This document shows positions 37,701-46,514 of a stretch of DNA of 64,000 nt, piece after piece. Both the position numbers and the translations under genes were made by a program. The notes under the pieces were generated by a model. The model worked only from the letters and a program-made list of their open reading frames with translations, was not told where the DNA came from and did not search any database. Numbering within the stretch: the stretch's first letter is position 1; each line of letters starts with the position of its first letter. The stretch is from Paracentrotus lividus. Taxonomy: Eukaryota > Echinodermata > Echinoidea > Camarodonta > Echinidae. The DNA is taken from contig CALNVZ010003426.1 of NCBI GenBank assembly GCA_940671915.1, forward strand, positions 7,434,999 through 7,498,998, read 5' to 3'.

Positions 37701-38620
37701 AAAAAATATATAATGATATGGCTTTTCTTGTAATAATGACGCTCTCATTTATTCTTCGTTTAATATTACTTTTCAGTAGCGGACGCAGACCGGAGTCATA
37801 CAATGAATTTACCGGGCCCATGCGTTACATAATAGAGCCGCTTTTGTCCCCAGACAATTGGGCCCCCGAAATGCATTCAATTCGATTTTCTTGGATCCAC
37901 GCCTGACTTTTGGATCACCAAAGCGACTTTGGGGACATGGTTATGCTAAATCTGTTCAAACCATCATATTATCTTTATTGAAAAAAAAAAACAATTAAAC
38001 GGAAAATAAAAAAGAAAAAAGAAAACATTTAATTCTGTCTACACGAACAACGCATTGATTATGTGTATTATTGTTTTAGCGCAGGTCCTACAGGCTCATA
38101 CACTCGGAAATATTAAGGTTAATACATACAATCTTGAAACAAAAACAAAAAATGGTGACGACAGCACGAAACTTTAAATAATTACATTTCGAATGCCTTT
38201 TTCTCAGCTTTATGAACATTAATCATACAAATGTCATTGTAAAATATTTTGAAATAACATTCGTAAAATCGTCAGCAAGAATTCATAGAATTAGCCGAAA
38301 GGTCACAAAGTTTTAAAATGGAAAAAAAAAGTTGTAGGGAAACACAGACACTAAAAATACGAAATAAATACAGTAACAATAATCCCCTATAATAGTCTGT
38401 TTAAAAAAAAAATGGTGCAGTCAGGGAAAAAAATAATTTAGGTGTGAAATCTTTTCATATAATGTGTTTATGTGGTACCAAATTAAAGCCAAAATATTTT
38501 TCTTGCTGATGGGATTTGTTTCATATAATTTGCTTTCGTGAAACAAAAGTTATTCTAAGTTTTGTGCGACGAGGAACAAATCAAAATTACGCACTTCTAT
38601 TGTTCTGGAGCGCTGAATTC

Positions 38621-38662
<42 letters not shown>

Positions 38663-39882
38663 AAACTAGTCGTATCTCAAGAAATTACAAGCACCAAATG
38701 TGATGAAAAAAAAATTGCAGAAGAAAGTTTGATTTTCCTGCTTTATGAAAAATACTAGACAATACAGGTTGTGATTTATCTTCATGCTATAAAAAATGTT
38801 TTCCACTTGTACCATTTTATTTGACACAGACTGGATAATGTATTACAAAGCGTATTTCTCTTTAGCGTGTTGTCCCACCATCAATTTCTATGATATAATA
38901 TCTACTAAATTATATAATATAATATAATAATATATATATAATAATATATATAATATATATATGATATATAATATTGCCTGATGATTGCACCTAGCGTGAA
39001 AGCTAATTGCAGTTCTCATTAAATGCCCACCGTGAGATTTGTATTTATTTATAGAATATCGTTGTAGTTTTTGTCAAATGTAAAAATACCAAACCTTGAT
39101 CATAAGGACCTCGAACCCCCCCCCCCCCCCAAATACAATCATTGTTTCAAATGTTTGATGTGAATAAAATGATGCATCCAAACAATGTAAGAAATAAATA
39201 TAAATAAAAAAGTAAAGAAAAAACTTACCAGGGGTTGATTCTCTGCGTAATGGTCCCACTCGTAGCCTCCGCTTGCTGGTGGGGGCGGCATTTGATGATG
39301 TTGCCCCGGATGTCCAGCGATGAGCCCGCCCATACCGATGCCGTAGCTAGCCGCCTGATGATGACCATGATGAGGATGATGATGACCACCGAAGTCCACC
39401 ATCCTCTGCTGTTGCGTGTCTGACTCCGTGATCATCTGCTGAAGATGGAGAATGTAATTTATCGCCGAGCGCAGCGTCTTCACTTTCGAGAGTTTCTTGT
39501 TCCTGGGCTCGGTTGGGATCTTGCGTCGAAGTCGGATGAAACCGTCGTTGACGAGCTGGACGCGTCGCCTTTCCCTCGCATTCCTTCGTTGTACCAGATG
39601 CGGCTCCTTCTCTTTCGGCGCCTGCCTCACAGCCGATGCCTTAGCAACGCTTACACCCTTCTCACCACCGCTGCCGCTGGAAGATGTAGATTCGGTAGTG
39701 TTCGTGGTGTTTCGAGAGCCGCCCTTCCGCTGTTTGAGTTTATGAAGATTCGAACTCGTTTGCGATCTCGTCTTGCATGATATCGTAGATGTTTTCATGG
39801 TGTTATTATTGTTGTCAGTTGCAATTTGTGGTATTGAGGAGCAGATAGAAAGAGACGAAGGGTGCTGGATGATAGCCGCCAT
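21735..39882 (-). CDS. Achaete-scute-family bHLH transcription factor, 2 exons, 234 aa
   Basis: The product is a nuclear class A bHLH regulator. Achaete-scute proteins pair with E proteins at E-boxes and promote neural or related cell fates; that role is family knowledge. The bHLH domain spans residues 99-151: basic part RRNARERRRVQLVNDGF, helix 1, a short loop and helix 2 with NKKLSKVKTLRSAINYI. The N-terminus is Ser/Thr/Asn-rich. After the domain comes a His/Gly/Pro-rich tract (about 167-207). Exon 1 ends in phase 0 at a GTAAGT donor. The best in-frame partner is a short exon at 21785-21735 encoding ANGYDYQQETQGGYYY, with a pyrimidine-rich acceptor. The first in-frame ATG is at 39882; an in-frame stop lies just upstream. 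One oddity: most achaete-scute proteins have Glu where this one has Lys in SKVKTL. Exon 2 is inferred. Confidence 0.85.
22700..22750. repeat. TTTA-rich tail
   Basis: TTTA repeats (AAATA on the - strand) resemble the 3' tail of a LINE in - orientation. The flanking body is not recognisable. Confidence 0.5.
24361..24395. repeat. T homopolymer, 35 nt
   Basis: Thirty-five uninterrupted T residues. No retroposed body is recognised on either side. Confidence 0.95.
24936..25090 (-). mobile_element. LINE 3'-end fragment
   Basis: On the - strand a short body ends in CTTTAATTGAATTGAATTG. This is a short tandem tail of the kind that ends CR1/L2-type LINE copies. No coding part remains. A tail of the same style ends the fragment at 56287-56720. 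Confidence 0.55.
25361..25521. mobile_element. MITE with GGGCCC-type termini
   Basis: The left end GGGCCCTATTGCATGAAA is matched loosely by the inverted right end near 25505-25521. The interior has a GCCATCAATGGTAACTACCA block and a second inverted copy of its parts (AGTTAC, TTGATAGAAAAG). The termini are decayed. Confidence 0.5.
28981..29299. mobile_element. MITE with long TIRs (CACTGTAAAAAAATA)
   Basis: The arms of about 90 bp (28981-29065 and 29205-29299) are inverted copies. They share TGTCAGCAGAGTCGCCATA and AAAACAGTTTTGTTGTAAAT. The total is about 320 bp with an AT-rich centre and no ORF. I see no clean target duplication. Confidence 0.8.
29457..29530. repeat. CT/C-rich microsatellite
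   Basis: Imperfect CT repeats with C-runs. Frames on both strands through it are artefacts. Confidence 0.85.
30382..30762. repeat. CA-rich microsatellite/minisatellite
   Basis: About 380 bp of imperfect CA repeats broken by CATA, CTCA and CACCC words. Open frames here encode only Thr/His runs. Confidence 0.9.
32970..33191. mobile_element. MITE with TACACTC termini, copy 1
   Basis: The inverted ends are TACACTCTGAGAAAAAAATT and, on the right, TACACTCGAAAAAATTCC. The interior is made of GGTGC/GCACC words in both orientations (GGGTGCCTTTAAGGGTGCTC, GTGCTGGTGAGCACC). Length is 222 bp. Confidence 0.75.
33496..33755. mobile_element. MITE with TACACT termini, copy 2
   Basis: This is a diverged relative of 32970-33191. 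The ends are TACACTTTTAGTAAAAA and, inverted, TACACTCTAAGAAGAAG. The same GCACCTTTAAAAGTG and GGTGC word pattern fills the interior. Length is 260 bp. Confidence 0.7.
33756..34762. other. bHLH intron segment without recognised features
   Basis: This is unique DNA with one GC-richer patch near 34040-34140. Frames here on the - strand lack coding character. Confidence 0.4.
34763..34791. repeat. AT dinucleotide repeat
   Basis: Perfect AT repeat of about 29 nt. A similar tract is at 60735-60768. Confidence 0.95.
35063..36045. mobile_element. TA-flanked DNA element, 983 bp, with internal copies of its end motif
   Basis: The inverted ends start GGGTAGATGTAGGGAATACC, followed by GG, perfect over 22 bp, and are flanked by TA on both sides (35061-35062 and 36046-36047). 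The GTAGGGAATACCGGAC word is repeated in tandem at the left end. It recurs inside near 35468 and as an inverted pair near 35818-35853. TA duplication suggests a Tc1/mariner-type mover. No transposase is present. Confidence 0.85.
36951..37020. repeat. GAA trinucleotide repeat
   Basis: About 20 GAA units with minor interruptions, followed by a purine-rich stretch to about 37060. It lies in the bHLH intron. Confidence 0.95.
38466..38610 (+). repeat. Dispersed repeat, copy 2
   Basis: This copy matches 18215-18370: 'aaattaaagccaaaatatttttcttgct' and 'tgaaacaaaagttattctaa' occur at the same spacing, followed by 'gcgacgaggaacaaa'. A T-run (38628-38658) follows at once. Confidence 0.55.
38628..38658. 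repeat. T homopolymer, about 31 nt
   Basis: An uninterrupted T-run follows dispersed repeat copy 2. It may be its tail in inverted orientation. Confidence 0.9.
39116..39130. repeat. C homopolymer
   Basis: About 15 C residues in the bHLH intron, just 3' of exon 1 in transcript terms. Confidence 0.9.
39229..39882 (-). CDS. bHLH gene exon 1 (218 codons)
   Basis: This exon encodes residues 1-218, including the whole bHLH domain and the histidine-rich segment. It ends ENQPL at a consensus CTG/GTAAGT donor. Reading past the donor gives only a phenylalanine-rich low-complexity tail, which supports splicing here. Confidence 0.93.
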
Positions 39883-40087
39883 TGATAAAATCGTTTTCGT
39901 TTTCGATGGAAAAATCTTGTGGAATGTGAACACGAAATGAATTTAAACCAATCAAAGGTAACTATATCTTTAAAAAGATGAAGAACTCGGTATGATACGA
40001 AATGCTGGCTTTAGCGAAGTAGTTTTCTGGAAACGATATCGACATCGACAAGTTTAGGAATACGAAAATATCATTTCGTTTCCCAAA

Positions 40088-40114
40088 TTATATATGGATA
40101 TAACTATGACGTCA
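40088..40114 (-). promoter_or_regulatory. Candidate bHLH core promoter: TATA box and CRE
   Basis: On the - strand a palindromic TGACGTCA (40107-40114) lies 12 bp upstream of TATATAA (40088-40094). The expected start would be about 40060, giving a 5' UTR near 180 nt before the ATG at 39882. A GCATGCGC word (40147-40154) resembling an NRF1 half-site lies further upstream. The spacing is plausible, but this is sequence matching only. Confidence 0.5.
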
Positions 40115-40238
40115 GAACGGAGGAGCGGGTGATGTGCTCTTTCGGAGCATGCGCGCAGCGACACACTCGCCTGCCAGAAGTCAATGTCATCGTTCTCCCA
40201 GTCTCTCCCCCTCCCCATTCTCTCTTACTCTCCTCCAA

Positions 40239-40241
<3 letters not shown>

Positions 40242-40281
<40 letters not shown>

Positions 40282-40300
40282 TTCTCTCTCTCTCTCTAAA
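40242..40300. repeat. CT microsatellite upstream of the bHLH gene
   Basis: Near-perfect CT repeat with CTAT interruptions, about 180 bp upstream of the candidate promoter. Confidence 0.9.
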
Positions 40301-41819
40301 CACTGTTTTCGTGTCTGTTTCTATTTTTATCTTTATCACCTCTCCCTTACCCTCGCATAATTCTCACACAAGTTTGTAATAGTTTTATTATTTGTGCTCA
40401 TGTGCCATACAATGTGAGATACCCATCACCCTTCTCCCCTCCCTCTTTTATTTTCTCACTCACTCTCCTTTTTGCTCTCTTCCTTTCTATATCTGTCTCT
40501 ATATATTTATCTCTCTCTACCTCTCTCTTGCATATAAATGTATTCAGGTCTTTTTCTCCCAACAACATGGGCTGATGCTACTAGTTTTATTTTCAATAAG
40601 CATTTAACTCTGGATTAATCAACATTAAAAATTAAAAACTGAAAATCGTTACTATTTGGGTCATTCATATTTCACTACATTGCCAAAGCGAATTCTATTG
40701 TTATTAGGTACAGTTGATAGAATTCAAGAACAAAAATAAAATAAATTTAGCCTCCCGTCTTTTGTAATAACGGTGATTACTTTTATGATTAGTGGTAAAT
40801 GTTTATTTGAACGCCTTTTTAATAAAATTAAGCTTTAATTTTAATTAACTAAAATACGAGAAGTCAAATTCAACGTATAGATTGAAATCCATTCACCAAA
40901 GAATTCATAGAAACAGCAAATGATACAGAAATTCGATAAAATGTTGTCAAAATAATAGACCGTGGATAATCGGAAAATTGCCGAGAAATAAAATTTAAAA
41001 GTGCTAAATAACCACTCTTTTACAAACAAAAACACAATTTTGATAAGATTAAGTCTATTTCATTCGAGTTTTTCTTTTCATTTGCTTTGATTTGACTGTT
41101 GTCTTTTCGGTTATGAAAGACAGGAAATAATGCACGATTTTAATGAAATAATTTGCAGACAACTTATAAGGGTTAAACTTGGCACTCAATGTTATCTATC
41201 TTATCAAAATAATATAAATCACCCGTATAAAAAAAAGTGTTCCATCGACCATAAATGATCATCTTCAATTAGCTGTGACTAATAACCAACTTTATGACGT
41301 AGATGAACAGTTTTTGGTAAATGGAGAATTTAATTTAGTAAGGGTGGGAGATGGTTTGGGATTTTTTTTTTTTAAACAGGAAAATAAAACCTAATAATAA
41401 TTGGCCATTCTATTACAAAAATATGAAGAGACTTTTTTTTTTTTTAAGGATAGACCGAGAGCAATTAACTCCACCCTGTGTTTTCTTTCTCCTCGTTTAA
41501 TGAAGCAGTTAAAAGGATACTCGAAAATTAACAAATCGCCCTCTTACTGCCCACTCGAGCTCACACACTGATATGAGCCCGGTGTTAAATCTTGATCTTT
41601 CTTCGCCTCAGTGAGGGTTCGCCCCGCCGGAGATGCTGGGGCGCGAGATCGTTGCGCGCCGGCTCGAAGCGTCGAGCTGCACAGGAAACATGCTTATCGA
41701 TTCTCACCACCAATAAAAGCACAGTGCTACTTCCTCTCTATCGCGCGCGCGGACAAGAAATAATCAAAACTGTTAAATCAGCGGCTCTGATAAAATTAAA
41801 GGGAAAGGGTCCTTCTTAA

Positions 41820-41821
41820 CC

Positions 41822-41876
<55 letters not shown>

Positions 41877-41885
41877 TCTCTCCCT
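41820..41885. repeat. Compound C/CT/CA microsatellite
   Basis: A C-run passes into CT repeats, then CA repeats, then CT. Confidence 0.9.
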
Positions 41886-42881
41886 CTCTCACTCACTTCC
41901 TAATTTACCACATCTCGTTTTGTTATAAGGCCCTTCACCTATTCAGTTTTCCCTGTTCATTTCTTGGGCGTCAAAACAGCCCTTTCAAACTTCCACCACT
42001 CCTCTTTCCCGGGTAGCTTTTGTTCCATCTTGCGAACTTGGCGGAGTTTGGGCTTACACTAAGCCACGGGGCGTTCCTTTATGACCCATTCTAGGAGCCG
42101 CTGACTAATAAACTACGCTATAGGAGGGAATAGCATCTTTATCATGAATAACAAAAATTATTCCATTATTTCATAGTTCTGTCAATCACAACATTATTAT
42201 TCTGATGAATGCGTTGAACATAAAAGATGAGATAAGATTATCAGAACAGTAACATTTCTCTAAGCCTGGCTGTGAGATATTTTGACTCACAAAGTAGGGG
42301 AGGTGTGAACGCAAGTTTTGTATTCAAACTCCGACAAAACACACATTATACACTTCGCACGGGAAAGTCATGGACTTTGTAGTGAAAAAAAAAATGGTAT
42401 CTGCTGTTATGATTGTTCAAGTTTATTTGTTTAATTTTATGAGATGGTAATGAGTACCGATCCTGGAGTTATTTCCCATGGATTCGAATAAAATTCAATA
42501 GTGTTTTATTAAAATATTTAAAAATTATTGATTGATCAAAATAAATTAGATTTTAGTATGGAAACGATTCAAATGGTGATGCCGACGAGTTTCAAGGGGG
42601 GAAAAAAACAAAGAAAAGTTACAAAACAAAGAAAGACAGAAGAAAATAAATTTGATTCAGTTTTTTTTTCCACATAGTCCTATGGTTGTGAAGAGCACTA
42701 CAAAAGGTATGAACAACCAAAAAAAAAATTTTTATAGCTTCATTTAGTGATTTAATAAGCAATTTATGATTAAATTAACAAAATACCTAATGGATTATTT
42801 AGTAAAACTAACCTTTGGAAATTAGTAGATAAAGTCGCAGGTTAAGTGTCTAGGTAAACAGGAGTGGGCAAGTTTGCGTCT

Positions 42882-42901
42882 GTGTTGTGTGTGTGTGTGG
42901 T

Positions 42902-42940
<39 letters not shown>
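42882..42940. repeat. TG microsatellite 1
   Basis: TG dinucleotide repeat with few interruptions. Confidence 0.95.
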
Positions 42941-42943
<3 letters not shown>

Positions 42944-43104
42944 TTAAGTTAAGAAATCCTGTGGACAAGCACTTGGAAATTTACCAACAGTTTGCGGACA
43001 AATTTCATTCCGAGGACGTGAAACACACGACCTCGGAAGTTTTTGTCTCGATTTGAATCTACATGTCACTGACATCATATTCTTAAATTAAAATGTGATC
43101 ATTG

Positions 43105-43200
43105 GGTGTGTGTGTGTGTGGTGTGTGTGTGTGTGTGTGTGCGTGTGTGTGCGTGTGGCGCGTGTGTTGTGTGTGTGTGTGTGTGTGTTTGTGTTTGTGT
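43105..43200. repeat. TG microsatellite 2
   Basis: Imperfect TG/CG repeat, about 170 bp from the first. Frames through it on either strand are artefacts. Confidence 0.95.
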
Positions 43201-46115
43201 CCCCGGGAAGGGGGATCCTGAGATCGAAAGGACCCGTTCATGAAATTGGAATTGGCGCAATGACAACATACAGACTGAGCAACATGATGTTGCTGGAGCA
43301 AAATCAAATGGTGTATGACTGGGCATATTTAGTTCAATTACTCTGCGAACTAATTTTTTATATGTTTAACGTGCTGTCTTTCGACTGTCTAAAAATCATC
43401 TCAACGCACTATATTCATTACACTTTCCCGTTACCAGGGAACGGCGTCCTTTCAGACACGTGACGTAACGATAAAGGATGAGCTTTCGCGGATACATTGG
43501 TCCTGCTTTGTTCATTTGTTGATCAAGTGGTTTGTCGAGTAAAAACACACACATGCGTCCTGTTAAACAATTAAAACCAAAAAATGACACATTAGCACCC
43601 GATCTAAGCAAATAACATCTACCAACGTAACGAACTGTGTCCAAACAGAAGTATGATTACGGGTGTGTCTGTCGATCCTGTAAATGGCGAGGTTGGTTTC
43701 GTCTCGTACATTTTTTTTTTCTTCTTCAAAGGGCTAATAGTTTTGTTAAAATATTGTTCACAATATATTAATAACATCTTCATTTCTCTCTCTCTTCCTC
43801 TCTTTTTTTTCCAAATATTTTAAAGGAGGGAGATGAGTAGCAGTAAATGGGATTCACAGCTTTGTTTGATTTCATCCGTACTTTCACTGATCTCTTTTTT
43901 GATACATAGTAGGCAAACTTATAATGAAAATATATAATTTCATTTAGTTATAAATCATAATGCAATACAATAATAAATCAGTTTGATTATTGTAGCTTAT
44001 TATGTTAATTGCTCAAATATTACACATTTCCAGGTAAAATCTTGTGTAAGTTTATGCATGGACTTATAAGTCCATGTTATAAGTCCATGGTTTATGTAAT
44101 CGATATGTTTATTTCATTTCAAAATACGGATAGATTTTTTTTTTTAATTATTTCTTTGTATTTGAGTAAAATTATTTTACGATTTGTGCGATATTAGATA
44201 CTTTGTTATCGTTTTGGAGCTCATAATCATATAAACTATCGCTACTTTCCTATTAAACAACTGTTGTTCTTCGAAATAATATTAATAAAAACATCAACAA
44301 AACACAGGTGCGCAATGGGTAAGAGTGCCTTCCATTCGCTGAAAATCTTTGTTTACCTTTCACTAAACAAATCTGAATCAAATAAATAGAAAAGCTAACG
44401 CAGGGGGTGAAAAGTCACAAAAGGTGTTTAATTAAGACGTTAAGACCTGTCCGTGTAAAAACACACAGTAACAGCTAACAAAAGAGAGACGAATATCGAG
44501 AGAAAGATCATTTGCTAATAAGAAGACAATCCGAAAGTCGCTACTGCGTGTGTTCTTTAATACACAACTCGTATATAACAAAACGACGTTAAAGTAGAGT
44601 AGAAAGATGACACAAAACTTCTTTCTTGGAGAATTTCAAATTTCATTGATTAGGTGATCAGACAAATTGCTATTGTTATAATGTGATATTGCTATCTTTG
44701 GCGCTGCAGAGCGGAACAGGGCTGTAAAAACTGCTATAAAAAGTAAACAGATTCCAACGAAATGGCGAAGCTGGATGTCATTTTTTAAAGATGGAGATCA
44801 GAAAAAAATAATGATTTATTTATAGTGTATTACCTTCACGTTAACGTTTACATATTCTTAAAAAGAGAATAAAATTTGTATCGAAATGATGATGTGCCGA
44901 CTGGATTCAAAGCCCTTGATTTGCTTGGAAACACGTAAATTTACTCCGAGGATGACGAACATTTTACATGGGATGGAAAAATAAGTTTCATATGTAAAGT
45001 CACATTTCAGGTAAGTCCACTTCGAAGGTTTTTCCTTCTTTTTTTTTTCCTTTTTTTTTCTTTTATATATTTATTTATTTTTTACACCTCAATTCAAAAC
45101 CCATTTTATGTAAGAACAAAATTGATTATTTTTTAATAACAGACCTGAAATATGCAATTGCTGGGTGTTGATAGACATCATTTTTTTAAAATATAATCAA
45201 ATAATTAATCTCTTGAATGATTATGTTACGAAGGAAATTACTGAAAATAATAATGGCATCCATTGATTAGACTATGAGACACACAGTTTTGATTTTTTTT
45301 TTCTGATAGAGGAAATGAGTTAAATCATTAATATGCTTGAAGAAAATCAAACAATCAATAGCTGGACTTAATTAATTGTGTCCATTTTTTGTTCCATTAA
45401 AAGTATTTATAGACAATTATGATCCATTCTTTTTATAAAAAAAGAAAATGATACCAAGGTTTTAAAATCATAAAAATCTTTTAAAATAAATCAAGTTTCA
45501 AACAATATTTAAGTGAAAGGTCTGCCAATAGTATTATAAACTAAGCACTTTCTTAAATAATCAAAATGACATAGTCATCGGTGTGATTAAAATTGGCTGC
45601 ACAAATTTCATGATGTACATTGAAGAAATGAAGGTAAAGAAAATAAACCTAATAATATGAAAGGGTAAAGTGAATACGAAATGGGAACCTTCAAGTTGGG
45701 AAAATATTGAGGGAGAGGGGGATTATGAAATGGGCTTGGCCTCAAGAGGAAGGGGAGATTGAAAATGATTTGAAAATAAAAATAGTAGAAAGGGAATTAG
45801 AAGAGAGGGAATACAGGACAGTTTACAGGGGTTGGAATAATGGAATACGAATTTTGCCAATAAGAGGGCTTAACCTTGCAAGGATGTTATCAACAATTCC
45901 GTCTGATAAATTGCATAATATCGATATCCCTTGGAAGAATAAAATTAAAAGCTACAATATTTTTCATTATTTAATTCAACTTTTCATAATGAATACGTAA
46001 GCATTACTTTCCCTTTAAGAATTCTTATTTTGGTTTATTTATAATAACCTTTTCATGATCTGCTCTCGTCCTTTTTATGCCTTGATGATATAATTTGAGT
46101 TTATCAGCGGCGTTA

Positions 46116-46366
46116 TGCGACGGTCACAACTCGCCGTACCTTCGACGTGCAACTCCATACGATGGATTCCGTAGAAAATTCGTGCAGCGGAGGTACCTGG
46201 CAGGTACAATGCATGTACGACGTTCAGGATGTTTTTACAATACCCTTACTACAGAAACGCAGGAATCGCAGAAGTTGACCCAGGACCTGTGCGTGCATTG
46301 TACATGCAACGCAGGCTACGTTGATGGCACGTGCCCCGTAGCCTACGACGAGTTGTAACCGCCGCA
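46116..46366. mobile_element. Harbinger-type MITE, 251 bp, copy 1
   Basis: The inverted ends start TGCGACGGTCACAACTCG, with CGAGTTGTAACCGCCGCA on the right. The 3-bp duplication TTA (46113-46115 and 46367-46369) fits the TWA preference of PIF/Harbinger elements. Copy 2 at 56930-57180 is the same length in the opposite orientation. It lies about 150 bp upstream of the orphan gene's ATG. Confidence 0.9.
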
Positions 46367-46424
46367 TTAGATGATGTAAACAGATTTTGTTGTAATTCTA
46401 TATACAGTTGATGCAATTTGTTTT

Positions 46425-46443
46425 GTTTATGTTTCTTTCACAG
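46425..46443 (+). promoter_or_regulatory. Candidate splice acceptor upstream of the orphan gene
   Basis: A pyrimidine-rich stretch ends in TTTCACAG. An in-frame TGA at 46449 means any upstream exon would be untranslated. Confidence 0.35.
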
Positions 46444-46514
46444 ATAACTGAAACGTAAAATCCAACAAATACAAGGAATCACCAGAAGCCCGTCCTGTTT
46501 CCCGTGCCTCCCCT

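Larger units (their letters stand above)
21786..39228 (-). other. 17.4-kb intron of the bHLH gene
   Basis: No competing exon with coding character was found on either strand. The intron holds the repeats listed separately. It also has patches of more balanced, CpG-containing unique sequence that stand out from the AT-rich background: about 23160-23540, 24540-24840, 26480-27020, 27590-27960 and 31800-32010. These are reasonable places to look for enhancers of a developmental gene; that is inference from composition only. Confidence 0.5.
40301..46112. other. Intergenic DNA between the divergent bHLH and orphan genes
   Basis: No exon is seen. The contents include a GC-richer patch near 41520-41800, a C/CT/CA tract at 41820-41885, two TG repeats (42882-42940 and 43105-43200), T-rich tracts near 45030-45060, and otherwise AT-rich unique sequence. 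Regulatory DNA for either gene may lie here. Confidence 0.5.

Noticed and set aside
39074-39228. bHLH protein reading through the donor into a Phe-rich tail
   Set aside because: A perfect GTAAGT donor precedes it and the tail is low-complexity, unlike the rest of the protein.
39883-39933. Longer bHLH N-terminus starting at a GTG codon
   Set aside because: The added frame starts with GTG, not ATG, and an in-frame stop lies just upstream. The first ATG at 39882 is the sensible start.
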